A stretch of DNA of 64,000 nucleotides from Evernia prunastri (Eukaryota; Ascomycota; Lecanoromycetes; Lecanorales; Parmeliaceae), in the NCBI GenBank assembly GCA_003184365.1, contig NKYR01000023.1:248001-312000 (forward strand), in the 5' to 3' direction. Positions within the stretch are counted from its first letter, which is position 1. Every line of letters begins with the position of its first letter. The position numbers and the translations under genes were made by a program. The notes below the pieces were generated by a model. It saw only the letters and a list, made by a program, of their open reading frames with translations. It searched no databases and was not told the DNA's origin. Below are positions 1 through 10,822 of this stretch, piece after piece.

Positions 1-192
1 CTCTTAGCCTGTTGGGTGATCCTTCCCCAGCAGCAAATCGGAACAGAACATGATCATGCAGACGTATATGCTAGCACTCACGACCACATGTCCCGGTACA
101 GCGAAGCATATCCTTTGTCACTTCAGATAACCACCTGTCCTGTAACTGCCCGAAAGGGAAGAAACCCCCATCTACTCCGTCTAACCTCCTTC

Positions 193-992
193 TCACCCAA
201 ACATAGCTCTCAGCCCCAGCTCCCTCACCGCCGCCCCAATCAGCGCCACATTCTCCTTGTCCCCCGGGATCTCATGCCCCCTGCCATGCACCACCAGCCT
301 CGCGCGCGCGGGATCGCACATGGCATGCAGCTTGAGCGAATGCTCCAGCACGAAGTCCTCCTTACCCACCACATGCACGCTCGGGACCCGCAGCGGCTCC
401 CCCCGCCCTAGCGAACCCTGCTGCTGATCGTGGTCGTCGTGGTCGTACACCCACGCGTCCTTCTCGTCCAGGCGAAACGGCGGCATGCCGGAGAAGAAAA
501 CGGCGCAGCGGACCGGCGGCGGCTCGTACGGGTGCTTGCGGGCGTGCTGGGCCAGGTAGCCGAAGGCGAGGGTGGCGCCGTGCGAGAAGCCGAGGATGCC
601 GTCAAAGGGACCCTGCGCGTCGATGATGTCGTCGAGCAGGTCGTACGCTTCCTGGACGGATCGGTCGTCCGTGGGAGAAGGGGGAAGTCGTCGGGGCCAG
701 CTGTAGTAGCTGTAGTAGGGACCTTCGTAGATGGGTTCGATGCCGGGGCCAGGGCCGCAGCTGATTTCGCCGCCGGCGTAGACGAAGGATGCGCTATGGT
801 CTTTTTCTAGGTTGCGGGTGAGGCCGCCTGGTCGGATGTGAGGATCTTTTATTCTATCTTTCAAAAAATGAAAAAATGAAAAAAAAAAAAAAACAATGCA
901 GGAATCGGGAACTAGGGCGTACGCATTTGTGATTCCAGTATGTCTTCGCGAGTGCCAGCACCGTGCAGACAGAGGAACTTGAGACTGGGCAT
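193..992 (-). CDS. FSH1-family serine hydrolase (alpha/beta hydrolase), 234 aa
   Basis: Two exons, 923..992 and 193..827. The first is short: it starts at 992 and encodes MPSLKFLCLHGAGT, the hallmark FSH1 N-terminus with the oxyanion-hole HGxG. The 95-nt intron (GTACGC...CAG) holds a T-rich tract on the coding strand. The nucleophile elbow GFSHG gives Ser about residue 105; the acid is likely in KEDFVLEH and the histidine in GRGHEIPG, so the triad looks intact. Length is normal for the family (about 220-280 aa). FSH1 proteins are cytosolic esterases or thioesterases; the LovG branch releases polyketides from their synthases. The neighbouring SnoaL, P450 and SDR genes make a tailoring or release role possible, but the substrate is unknown. 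An unspliced reading that begins at 864 would lose the conserved N-terminus. Confidence 0.9.
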
Positions 993-1555
993 GGCGATCG
1001 GGACGGCTTCTATATGGTCTATGGTCTATGGTCTAAAAGGAGGAACGCAATTTTCTTTCTAACAAACGTTTGCGCGCGTGCTGTGTCGGACGAGAAGGGA
1101 GAAAAGAAGTCGACCGATGAGGAGCTCATTTGAGAATATCACGGCCATGTCGGTTATAAAAGGGCCAATTGATGCTGATGTCCGAAGAATAGAGGACAAT
1201 GATACGAGCACCACGGAATGAGTGGCCCAATCTACATTTTGGCAATCGTTGTGCTGATAATTCGTTTACCAATCGGTAGCCTTTTAGAGTATGACTGTAC
1301 GCAACCTGCGTCTTCGCGTAAGATGACCGGTCGCACAATCTCCCCACCGGAATCGGATCTGAACATTTGAAGCCGCCACCTCCTTTCCCGCTACTTCGTT
1401 AACTCCGCTGACTGACCAGGAGCATATTCCGTCTTCAGATAAGTGCCCGGGTGCGGCATATCGTCTAAACCCAACCAACGGGCGGCACTTCCCCTCTGAA
1501 TGAGTCCCCGCACACCGCCCATGTATCTCTTCCCCCTCCCCGATCGGCGACCCGT
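993..1555. other. intergenic, FSH1 promoter side
   Basis: No gene seen. It is the presumed promoter of the FSH1-type gene plus the 3' flank of the first SnoaL-like gene. It contains three perfect copies of the 7-mer TATGGTC at 1013..1033, just upstream of the FSH1 start codon. Confidence 0.5.
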
Positions 1556-2315
1556 TCACCCCAAAATATTCGTATTCCCAATAGTCCCCTGGAAAGCACA
1601 ACGCCGACCAATCAGCTGATGTTCGCTCGCGCCCCACACACACACTTCCAAAAGGAGCGGCAGGGTGATTACTCACCGTCCGAACGATCGTCTTGCGCGT
1701 AATCCTCCATCCCGACTCCGTCAATGCCAACTCATCGTGATACCTATGCCGCTCACGTCAATCAAAAACCCCCCACCTTCGAACCCCACCCTGATTCCAA
1801 GAGACATATTCGCACCGAGACATGTGAACCGACCAATCAAAGAAACTAACCAACCACCCCGGAGAAAAAAACAAGAAACCTAGTACATACTGCCCATAAG
1901 TCGTCACAACCTGCCCCTCCAGCCCCCCCTGTCCGAAAAACACCCCCTGCAGATACGTCACCGCGCTCGCCGTCCCTGGAGTTGCGCCGAAGCTTATGCC
2001 CATCGTCGACAGCGCGTGCCAGCTCCTCTGGCCCCGGAGGCCCGCCGAGAGCGCCGCCCCGATGGCCGCCAGGCCGACGAGCTCGCCGCGGCCGTCGGAG
2101 AAGTTGGCGCTCGCGTTGGGCGCGAAGACGGAGGCGAGCAGGGTGAAGTTCTGCGTGTCGACCGCGAGGCTGAATGTGTTGAGTGTTTGCTGGATTGAGA
2201 TGGTGGCGAAGGGGGAGGGGGCGAGGGGGAGGGGGGTGCATGGGGAGGGGGAGAGGAGGAGGAGAAGGAGGGGGAGGAGGAAGGAGAGGCGGAAGGTTGG
2301 GAAGGGGCTGTGCAT
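1556..2315 (-). CDS. secreted SnoaL-like (NTF2-fold) protein, 174 aa
   Basis: Three exons: 1891..2315, 1677..1743, 1556..1588. The donors are GTATGT and GTGAGT and the acceptors CATAG and TTCCAG, so splicing is well supported. Residues 1-27 form a Leu-rich signal peptide. The body has the NTF2-like order: IQQTLNTFSLAVDTQNF helix, DGRGELVG strand, then TYGQYHDEL and ESGWRITRKTIVRT, ending in GTIGNTNILG. The fold covers polyketide cyclases (SnoaL), ketosteroid isomerase and scytalone dehydratase, but secreted fungal members mostly have no known substrate. A second secreted member sits at 10004..10688. It is transcribed toward FSH1. Without the second intron the frame runs on for 100 residues of non-family sequence, so the short tail is preferred. 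Confidence 0.82.
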
Positions 2316-3133
2316 TGTTTATTTTTCTGTGGGGAATGGGTCTAGGGGATATGCTGTTGTTGTTTTGTTCGAGTGGGTTGGCAAATACCAGCTGTGCGCT
2401 TCTCCCACGTACGCGTTCGAGCTCCTTTTTATGTCCGAGCCCCCCGTCGCAGCGGGCACACCGTCTGGACGGATCCGTGAGAAATCAGAGCGATCAACGC
2501 AGCGAGGATTAATGCCAATTCAGCACACTGGTTGGATCAAGGCCTTTTTTGCTGCATGCATGCTGCGTGTAAGATCGAACCCGGAAGAAGGCGTGAGCAC
2601 TAGTCAACGCTTTCGATTTCTCCTCTCAGCTGGTTGGGAAAGAGGGGCTGATACGCTCAGGCACGATGCTGATGTAGCGAAGTCTTTTTTCCTATGGCAG
2701 GTGCTTAGGTCTTAGGTGCGAAATCTTGGAAGCTGAGGCTGAGGTTGAGCAGATCGGACTTTGGAATGAAATTTGGTTCTGAGATAGGGGCGCGTTCTTT
2801 TCTATGGCCCCCACCCCTTCTCTCTGCCTCTCTCCTCGCGTTTTCTGTGCGCTCCGGGACGGAATGGGATGAGATTGGGAACGGTTATGAAGTGTTTATT
2901 GCTCAAAGAAGCTTTTACAGGTCTCCAAGTAATAAGCGATACAGAGAAACCTTTGATATGTTATTCCTGGTTGAGCAGGTGATGACAGTCAAAGCTTGTA
3001 GCCACAGACGTACTTTCCGTTTGCGATACTGCGCCTTCCCTCCGTGACAAGAATGAAAACAGATGGAGAGTAATTCAGGCTCCTTGACTTGCTTGGTCGG
3101 TCGGGCATCCCGCAGTCTTGATTCTAGACAACT
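2316..3133. other. intergenic, SnoaL promoter and P450 3' flank
   Basis: No gene supported. Reading frames here are long only because the DNA upstream of the SnoaL start is purine-rich. It probably holds the promoter of the SnoaL-like gene at the left and the P450 3' UTR at the right. Confidence 0.4.
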
Positions 3134-5014
3134 TCAATCCCAGGTCTCTCGATGGCTCAACTTGACATTTAAGGGAGGCATATCCCAGAGCAACCGTGCT
3201 TTCTGGTCGTTCCAATTGCGACTCTCTTCGCAAAGCTCCATGTCGAAGTTCAAGACTAGCCTGCATAGGATCGACCGCATCTGCAGCCACGCCATACTAT
3301 ATGTCGTCGAGTCAGCTACTAATGTGCGACATAGAACGGGCCCGCTTCGACTCACTTCTTGCCTATGCAGATTCGAGGCCCGGTTGAGAAGGGTTGCACG
3401 GCGCTGAGTGCATCATTTTTGAATTCGGGTGGCGCATCGTCGAGCCATCGCTCGGGCCAATAGCTGTTCGGGTCGTGGAAATTTGTAGCGGAATGGTAGG
3501 TTGCCCATTGATGGACGCCGATCGAGGTCTACACTTTCGTCAGTACATTAGTGATAAAGATTGGATCTCTGAACTATGCTAAGACCGACATTTGCTGGTA
3601 TCGCATGGCCATCGATGACCTCCTGTCCACTAATTGTCCGTCTGGGAAAGCGAGCAGGAACCGGAGGATAGAGGCGCAAAGACTCCTTGATACAGGCGTT
3701 CAAGTATGGAAGCTTATTCACAGCGACATTGTTGATTTCCTCATCCGACGAGAAACCTTTCCGGACCTCTTGAGCAAGCCTGTCGTAGACCCTCCTGTTT
3801 TTTAACACGTTATAGGTAACACCACTCATTGCTGATGCAGTTGGTTCCGTCCCACCGGTCATGAAAAGAATGAGTGTTTGTGCAATTTCTGCACGCGACA
3901 TGCCCTTTTCGCTATTGTGTTGGAGAATCTAAGACGATATCAGACGTTTGTGCTTTGGTGCAGAGGGGGGAAGGAGAATACAGGTGTCATGATGTCATTG
4001 CGTTCCATGTCGTTGTCCATCCTTGATTCGGTTTTCTTGATTGAGTATCTCATATGCTCAGCTCTCGAGGTGTTGAGCTTGGAAGGGCCAGAGAAAAGTT
4101 TTTTGTAGAGATGGCTAATTCCTGCCAGCAACGGGTATGCCCTTTCCATTCTGACATAACTACCATTTTTCGCAGCATTCAAGATAGTGACGATCCATGG
4201 TTGGTACGCTCCGTTAGCCAATGCATTCATGGGCTCAGCAAAACAGAGATCGCTCATTATGTCGAATGTGGTGAACATATACCAAGATAGAATGTCTTGC
4301 TTAACCTGGCCGGCGCTGACTTTCTTTTTCAGCTGACTGATTAGCAGCTCAATGTATTTGGTCATTAGCGACTCCTGATTGCGAAGCGCTGAGTCGGAGA
4401 AGGCGTGAGCGACAAGCCTCTTGATTCGAACATGATCCTCGTGGTTACAGACTAAGAGATGGGAATCAAAAAAAGATTACATGCCAAAAGTGGACTTATA
4501 GACCTACCCAAGATGCTGGGAACTCGGTTCGTATTCTGCGTGAAAAACCCCATATCCTTGGGTATTTCTGGTTTTCCGGGTCTCACGGCATAGATATCTT
4601 CACGTCCGTACATCAATTATTTGGTTGTTCATGCACGGCAGAAGATTCGAAAGTACCTTTCCAAGCATTGGCCGTATTGAATGACAATGAATCAGGGCCA
4701 ATGCGTACTACCGGGCCATATCTGTTGTGGAGTGCTAAGGCTTTCTTGGCCTGTACTCCGCAAAGCTCTTCCCAGTAGTTGAAGATGTAAAATCCCGATC
4801 TGAGAAGAGGGCCTGGAAATTTCGCCAGCGGGTGCAGAAAAATGTTGTACAAGATTTTGCTGATCTGGTAGATAAGCACCTTGACAGCCACGGTCATCAG
4901 CAGGCTGGGGATTTCTTGAGCTTGGATGTGACTGACGAAAGCTAAAAGCCCTCCCACGACGATAGAGGGTGTCTTGTAAATGGGAGACATCGTCTCTCCA
5001 GAAGGAGTTCCCAT
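3134..5014 (-). CDS. cytochrome P450 monooxygenase, 530 aa
   Basis: Six exons: 4657..5014, 4508..4597, 3982..4451, 3590..3928, 3356..3528, 3134..3296. All junctions keep frame and give a full-length fungal P450. N-terminal hydrophobic anchor (residues about 9-50) followed by the proline hinge HPLAKFPGPLL; helix I FMTGGTEPTAS; ExxR helix CIKESLRLYPP; PERW box (SYWPERWL); haem loop FSTGPRICIGKN with its cysteine ligand. All catalytic elements are present. It is expected in the ER membrane, using a P450 reductase to hydroxylate or oxidise a small hydrophobic substrate. It resembles the isotrichodermin C-15 hydroxylase/benzoate-hydroxylase-like clan, but the CYP family cannot be fixed by eye. It diverges from the crotonase gene on its right. 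The donor after IPAN (GTCGGT) is weak but gives the expected IPANTSIGVHQW. A nearby alternative start is Met at 4990. Confidence 0.92.
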
Positions 5015-6178
5015 ATTGTGAATAATGTGGTCTTTGGACGCGTTGACGAAGATACTAATGTAGTCAAGACCCAAGCTGTAAGATAATATTGAATGTTGGT
5101 GGAAGTAACAGCATTCCAAGCCGTTCAATCAGCGCGGACACGCAATGGACGCTTGAACAGGACAAGAAAAGGGTTGGCCTCCCCCACTTGTACCAAGCCT
5201 GATGACACATGGCTTCGCCCTGCGAGGAATCCATGCAAGAGTTGTAGATGATCACCACTAAGTGCTCGAGGAAAATGGACCTAAGGCGATGGCTCTTTTT
5301 CGCTCACTGTCATGGAAGCTTCTGCAACTAGAAAATGTCTCAATATCCGCAGGCAGCTCTACGCGAGGCGTAAACAGAAATAAGAACTAAGGTAGCGTTT
5401 ACTCGATCTGGAAATGGAAGGACCTTGGGATTTCCGATGACAACTGCGATTGCAGCTACCATCTGCTAGTGGTATTTGGGAATACAATCAAGCTAGTAAC
5501 ACTTTCGAGTTCAGCACTAGTAATAATACAGTGCTTGTTCTTGATGCCTGATTACCGTACCTTACCCGCATAAACCGGCGCTAGGCACTAGCCGCGTCTC
5601 CAAAGCCACGAAACTCCTTTGGGACTCCGCAACTCCTTTCAGACTCCGAAACTCCTTTTGGACTCCAGAAAAAACTACTCCTCCGTCCGGCTTTATGCGG
5701 CTCCCACCTACCATGGGCCGGACCCACTGCTGACATGCAGGTTCTCACCTGCAGCATCTATGCAAACCCTATGCAGCCCGGTCTTCGAAAGGTGAGATGC
5801 GATTTATCAGCATTACGGTCAGACGAGACTTTTTGCGCTTGGATTTACTGTTGTAAGAGAAGTGGTAATACCGGACTGCAAGACTGTCCTGTATGGAAAC
5901 CAAACTCTCTCAATCAATTCGATACCGGAGCACTTCAAGCCGACTCCCATGTCAATAGAGCTTACCTTACAGAACATGCCAAAGGCCGGCAATAACAACA
6001 GGCAAACAATGGACTCCGTGTCATCCAAATGTCCCCTCCACTCCTCCCCTCTCTCCCACAACCCTCCCTCCCTGTCCCTCCACCCATCACCATAACCCCA
6101 CAACTCCCCCCACCCAGGCCAAGCCCTACTGTCCAACCCTCCCCCCAACAGCCCCCCCTCCGCTCCCCGCCCCCAACC
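5015..6178. promoter_or_regulatory. divergent promoter region of P450 and crotonase, with small repeat element
   Basis: No gene seen. It separates the P450 start (5014, minus) from the crotonase start (6179, plus), so it should contain both promoters. It also contains the repeat structure at 5566..5700. The last 180 bases before the crotonase ATG are extremely C-rich and poor in G, like a pyrimidine-rich fungal 5' UTR. Confidence 0.5.
5566..5700. repeat. three 19-bp direct repeats inside a 13/14-bp inverted repeat
   Basis: Three tandem 19-mers of the form AACTCCTTTNNGACTCCNN occupy 5612..5630, 5631..5649 and 5650..5668. They are framed by CCGCATAAACCGG at 5566..5578 and CCGGCTTTATGCGG at 5687..5700, which are reverse complements except for one extra base. 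The layout suggests a tiny non-autonomous element or a structured regulatory block. No clear target-site duplication is visible. Confidence 0.6.
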
Positions 6179-7280
6179 ATGTCCCTCCCCGCCTACAGCC
6201 ACTACCCAGACTACATCATCACGCAGCCCCTCCCCGCCGTCTACCTCGTGCTCATCGACCGGCCCTCGCGCCTCAACGCCTTCACCGAGCGCATGTGGCG
6301 CCACCTCGGCGCCCTCTTCGCGCAGCTCTCCCGCGACAGTTCCGCTCGCGCCGTCGTCCTCGCCGGCAGCGGGGAGCACCTCAGCGTGGGGCTGGACATG
6401 CACGAGGCGAGTCAGGGGGACATACTGAACGGGACGACGCCGACGACGACGGCGGAGGGGAATGGGAAGGGGCAGGGCGAGGGCGCGAGGGATGATGGCG
6501 CGAGGAAGGCGGTGAGGATCATGCGGTACATTGAGGAGTTCCAAGAGTGTGTGAGCGCGGTGGAGAAGTGCGAGAAGCGTACGTTCGCATCTTTTTCTTC
6601 TTTTCCCTGATTCTGCTTCTCCAAACCTCACACCAGCACGTATACACCCCACACCCTATTTCCAAAAAAGACATCGCCGTAGCCCGCCCCACCCTCTCCT
6701 AGCCCCTCCCCCGCCTCATCCACCCTCCTCCCCCAACAGGGCCCCCCACAACCGTCAAAAAACCTAAACATCCCCGCCTCAAACAGCCACGATCCTCCTC
6801 CTGCACGGCCTCTCCCACGGCCTAGCCCTCGACCTCGCCGCCTGCGCCGACCTCCGCCTCGCCACCGCCAGCGCCCTTCTCGCCGTCAAAGAAGTCGACA
6901 TCGGCATCGCCGCCGACCTGGGCGTGCTCTCGCGCCTGCCCAAACTCGTCGGCAACGCCGGCTGGGTCAAGGACGTCTGCCTGAGCGCGCGCACGTTTTC
7001 GGCGCAGGAGGCGCTAAGGGTGGGGTTCGTGGCCGAGGTGTGCGGGAGCAAGGAGGAAGGGCTGGAGAGGGCGCTGGGCGTCGCGCGGGTGTGGGCGGGG
7101 AAGGGGCCCGTGGCGGTGCAGGGGACCAAGGCGCTGCTGAACCAGGCGAGGGATTGTGGGGTTAGGGAGAGTTTGAGGTTCACGGCTGTGTGGAATGCGG
7201 CGGCGTTGCAGAGTCGGGATGTGGGTGAGGCGGTCGGGGCGTGGAAGGAGAAGAGGGCGCCGAGGTTTGAGAAGCTGTGA
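6179..7280 (+). CDS. enoyl-CoA hydratase/isomerase (crotonase; dienoyl-CoA isomerase-like), 297 aa
   Basis: Two exons, 6179..6578 and 6787..7280, with an unusually long 208-nt intron (GTACGT...AACAG). Joining them gives KCEKPTILLLHG, the expected crotonase core. Early motif VYLVLIDRPSRLNAF; oxyanion-hole strands AVVLAGSGEHLSVGLDM and HGLSHGLALDLAACADLRLAT; then VKEVDIGIAADLGVLSRLPKLVGN. The acidic residues in EVDIGIAADLG match the dienoyl-CoA isomerase (ECH1/DCI1) branch. A low-complexity Thr/Gly insertion (about residues 87-108) is unusual. It should act on CoA thioesters in peroxisomal or mitochondrial fatty-acid oxidation. The C-terminus is EKL, only a weak match to a type 1 peroxisomal signal. 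The start is the first ATG after the C-rich leader; the upstream in-frame Pro-rich stretch is taken as UTR. Confidence 0.87.
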
Positions 7281-7576
7281 GGTCCCATGTGATGGTGTGA
7301 GCTTTGGAGGAAAGATTTAATTGTAGCTTATGTAGCGTATATATAGTAGTTTCTAGGTTCTCAAAACGATACTCAGCCACGCCTATTCCATCCCAGAGCC
7401 TATATTTAGTATGCTGCGAATCTAAATGAACGCATCTATAAGGATGATCAGACAATGTCTGCTACTAGCATAAGGCCATCTTCCGCTCAAACGGCTACTG
7501 TACAATCTCTCTTCGGGGCCGATCAGTATCATGATCATCAATCAAGTATTCGCGATACTCTTGGCACACGAAAATA

Positions 7577-9288
7577 CTACGCCGCAGATTTGCGCTCTTG
7601 TCTTTTGGCCTCCTTCTTTTCCTCCTTTACTTTCAGCCTACTCCCTCTTTCACGCCTCCAGCGAGGCCCCCACGTTACGACTGCAACCAACAGCGGTCCG
7701 CAAGCCAAGCAAAGCAGTCCAACCAGCGTGAGAGACCAGCCGCGTCCCATGGCATTGATCATAGGAATGATCGAGGCAGTGAAACCGGCACCTAGCCAGC
7801 AGCGACATAGATTGTTGGCCGCAGTCGCCTGACCGGCTTTCTCCGGATAGATGTCAACAATGAGGATACTCATAATACTAAAGGATGCACAGGAGCTATA
7901 GGCGATCACGAAGAGTAGAATTAGAGGACCCGCCAGGTTGGTGGCAAAGTTTGTTACCCAGGCGTATGCGATGATAGCCGCCGCTTCGATCAGTAGCATG
8001 GGAAGTGCGATTTCGAGACGTGCTCTCTCGATTGGGAAGTCGGTCAAGTCTTGTTGCTTGGTCCTTATGACAGGAAAGCCGAGACGCTTTGCATACCGCC
8101 TGTAGTTGTAGTCGGCCATTCTCCCTTGCGTGAAGATTGCAAAAACGCTCCCTCCTCCGACTGGGATAAAGCAGAGAGCGATCTGTATGTCATTGAAGCC
8201 GTAAATTTCCTCGTATTGAGAGGGAAGTGCAGAAGAGACAGCGTAGTACGCTCCGAAAGCGATTGCCATGCTAGCCAACACGAGCCCAACCTCCTTTTCG
8301 AAGATGATATGAAGCGTTGCGAGAGGGTTTGGTATTCTGATCGGAGGCTTCGGGGAAGGGTTTTGCTTGTCCCTTGAGTCTGCACCGACTCGAGCGTTCC
8401 TTCGGAGGTGCCAGAAGGTCAATAGGGACATATTCCATTTGGCTGGACGGATAGATCCATCGCCAACTAGTTTCCGGCAAGTCTCTGGAAAGAACAATAG
8501 TAGAGGTACGAAGAAGACGCCAGCGAAAATGGTCAGGAACCAGAACACCGATCGCCATCCTAGATAATGGGCTAGAAGGCCGCCTATGATTGGGCCAACA
8601 GCAGGGGCGATGAAAGATCCCGCGCTCGCGTATGAGATGTATGTGCCACGCTCCGAAGCTGTGGCAACGTCGGCGACCACGGCATTAGCAAGCGCGACTG
8701 TGCTACTGCTTCCAGCACTCTGTAGGGCGCGGAGGACGATTAGTGCAGAGTACTGATTTTGCAGAGCAAGTCCAATGTTGGCCCCAGAATAAATAATAAA
8801 GCAGATGATATACGCAGGCCGACGTCCCAGTCCATCAGATGCGCCAGCGATTATGGTAGGGGCCAAACCTTGGAAGATCTTGCTTACGTCGTCAGTAGTC
8901 CATTTTTACAATTGACATGATGAAGGGGAATTACCATATAGACTGTCACCGTCAAATTGATCAAGGTGTTAGTGACATTCAGATCCTTGGCGAGGGTGTT
9001 GAAGATAGGAAAGTAAATGTTCGCCGAAAGGGGAGAGAAGAGGGCAGCTGCAGAAGCTGTTAAGATGATTAGTTGCTTCTCCCAGGAGTTCCAATCGGAG
9101 AAATTTTTGCTGGCTGGGTCTGATATGTCTGTGATTATCGGTGCTTTATCTTCGGAGTCGAGACGGGCTTGGCTGGTAGTTGCCATTGCAGAGGGGAAAT
9201 CAGTTAGTTCGACCGAACCGGCGTCAGAGGTATATCGAGTTGGAGCCTGCGATGAGACTCGCGGAGATTCCTGATTTTCAGTGGCCAT
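7577..9288 (-). CDS. MFS drug:H+ antiporter, QDR/DHA1 type, 551 aa
   Basis: Two exons: 8935..9288 and 7577..8878, joined as TVYM-IFQGLAPTII by a 56-nt intron. The protein has about 12 membrane segments after a polar N-terminus of about 70 residues. Motif A appears as ASDGLGRRPAY between segments 2 and 3, and AGSFIAPAVGPIIGG matches the drug-antiporter motif C region. The central cytoplasmic loop (KQQDLTDFPIERARLEIA) and the GGGSVFAIFTQGRMADYNYRRY block are typical of the quinidine-resistance (Qdr/Flr1-like) branch. It probably exports small toxic or self-made compounds, or a weak acid, at the plasma membrane. It is tail-to-tail with the crotonase gene (297 bases apart) and divergent from the second SnoaL gene, so co-regulation with that gene is plausible. 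Confidence 0.93.
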
Positions 9289-10003
9289 CTTGCATCAAGC
9301 AGGTCGGAGAGACGGTGGTGAAAGCCGCGAAAAGGGTTGGATGATTGATGAAAATTAGGAGACGGAAGGACAGAGGTGGGAGAGGTGAGGATTGAATAGT
9401 AAAACAGGCGAGGGACGAGATATTGAGTTAAGGAGTTAGAGCAGAGGATGGCGCAGTAGAAGGCAGGGTGACATTCCCAGATGACAGTGATGACATCTTT
9501 GGGGGATGGGTCAATGGTTCGGAATTATGGTCAGGATTATATTGCGCCCTATTCTATATCCTACAACTTACCTTTGTTTGTTCCTTCCTTCCTTTCCTTG
9601 GTTCCATGATCGTGGCCGAGGTGGCTTCCATCTCCATGCACGTCTAAGGTAAGCGAACACGTTAACGCCTATTCCCGCCCGAGTTATAATACCGGCGTTA
9701 TGGCAACCGGCTTTTATTTTTCAATACTTGTTACTTTTCAATCTTACATACGGCCCTGGAATTTATATTACGTGTACCATGAATGCACGCCCTCCTTTCA
9801 GTCTAATTTGTAAGCCATATACTACATGGAGCAGTATAGCCTTCGTCGCCTCATGCGGAATAAGATCTGACCTCCAAGCGACCCGATTTTCCCGTCGCTC
9901 GTTCTGCGTACATTTGTATCACGCTCCATATCAGTAGCCCAACCCTTGGAAACAACTCCCAACCACATCCTCAGCTCAAGACCGATAACCGCATCTCGCC
10001 ACC
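9289..10003. promoter_or_regulatory. divergent promoter region between MFS transporter and secreted SnoaL-like gene
   Basis: A 715-bp gene-free stretch between start codons at 9288 (minus) and 10004 (plus), so it should carry both promoters. It contains a CCGG-rich patch (ACCGGCG and ACCGGC near 9690-9715) that could hold zinc-cluster half sites, but I see no strict operator repeat. Confidence 0.5.
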
Positions 10004-10688
10004 ATGAGACCAATACCTACCCACCGCTCCACCGCCGTGCTCCTCTCCCTCGTCACCCTCCTCACCAGCGCCGTGACAGCGACCGCGACAAACTGCACCT
10101 ACGCGTCCCAAGCCTACATCACCCAGGTCTTCAGCAATCTCGTCAGCGGCAATCTCTCCGCCTTCTTCGCCCACGTCGTGGACGATGTGGACTGGAACGT
10201 GCAGGGCACCCATCCGCTCGCGGGCCGCTACGGCAACAAGACCCTCTTCGTCGTCAACGCGGTCGAGCGGCTCGCTCAGAGTCAGAACCTCAATTTCCCG
10301 GATCAGATCTCGTTCGTTCAGGTGGTGGGAGGGTGCGATGAGGAGTGGTCGGTGGAGGAGCTTCGCGAAGAGGCAACGACGCAGAATGGTATGTTCTTTT
10401 TGTTGTTGTTTTTCTTTTTTCTTCTCTGCACTCGAGTCTTGTCGCGTTCGATTGAGGTTGACCGTTCTCTTAGGGAGGGTTTTCGACAACACGTATGCGT
10501 GGGTGACAAGATGGAGCACGCAGAAACAGATTGTGCAAGTGAGGGCGTATCTGGATTCGGCCTTGGTGGCGAGGACCATATATGAGAATGAGTTTCCGAC
10601 GAATTCGACATATCATACTCCAAAAACGGTACTCGAACCAGGCCCGGGCGGACTTCAAGACATTACGGGTGTTGTAGGTCCGGGATAG
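10004..10688 (+). CDS. secreted SnoaL-like (NTF2-fold) protein, 199 aa
   Basis: Two exons: 10004..10388 and 10474..10688; intron GTATGT...CTTAG. Signal peptide: MRPIPTHRSTAV then a hydrophobic core and an Ala-x-Ala-like cut near residue 28. Mature part starts NCTYASQAYITQVFSNLVSG and carries DDVDWNVQGTHPLAGRYGNK, the characteristic 'D..W...G.hplaG.y.gk' motif of SnoaL-like proteins. Exon 2 supplies the C-terminal strands (FDNTYAWVTRW, VQVRAYLDSALV). Several N-x-T/S sites fit secretion. Function unknown; the fold is used by cyclases, isomerases and dehydratases. It ends 134 bases from the tail of the Zn2Cys6 regulator. It is a distant paralogue of the protein at 1556..2315, not a recent copy. 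Confidence 0.87.
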
Positions 10689-10822
10689 TCATAGCGCATA
10701 TTCTCTTGACTACATTTGGAGTTGACTGAAAGGGCAAGTATGATATGAATGTAGTAAACGAGGATATATCATAATTTCATACCTTTATGTAGGACCTGAG
10801 AGGGATCACGCTAGGATCTAAA

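Noticed and set aside
1284..1676. Long unspliced 3' extension of the first SnoaL-like gene
   Set aside because: A GTGAGT donor at 1676 and a TTTCCAG acceptor give a short family-like ending; the unspliced frame has no family sequence.
1996..2715. 239-residue plus-strand open frame opposite the first SnoaL-like gene
   Set aside because: Product of the G/A-rich antisense of a signal peptide and promoter; no motif, and it overlaps a well-spliced gene.
5819..6652. 277-residue minus-strand open frame over the crotonase first exon
   Set aside because: Gly/Arg/Glu-rich translation of the C-rich leader; the plus strand carries a clear crotonase.
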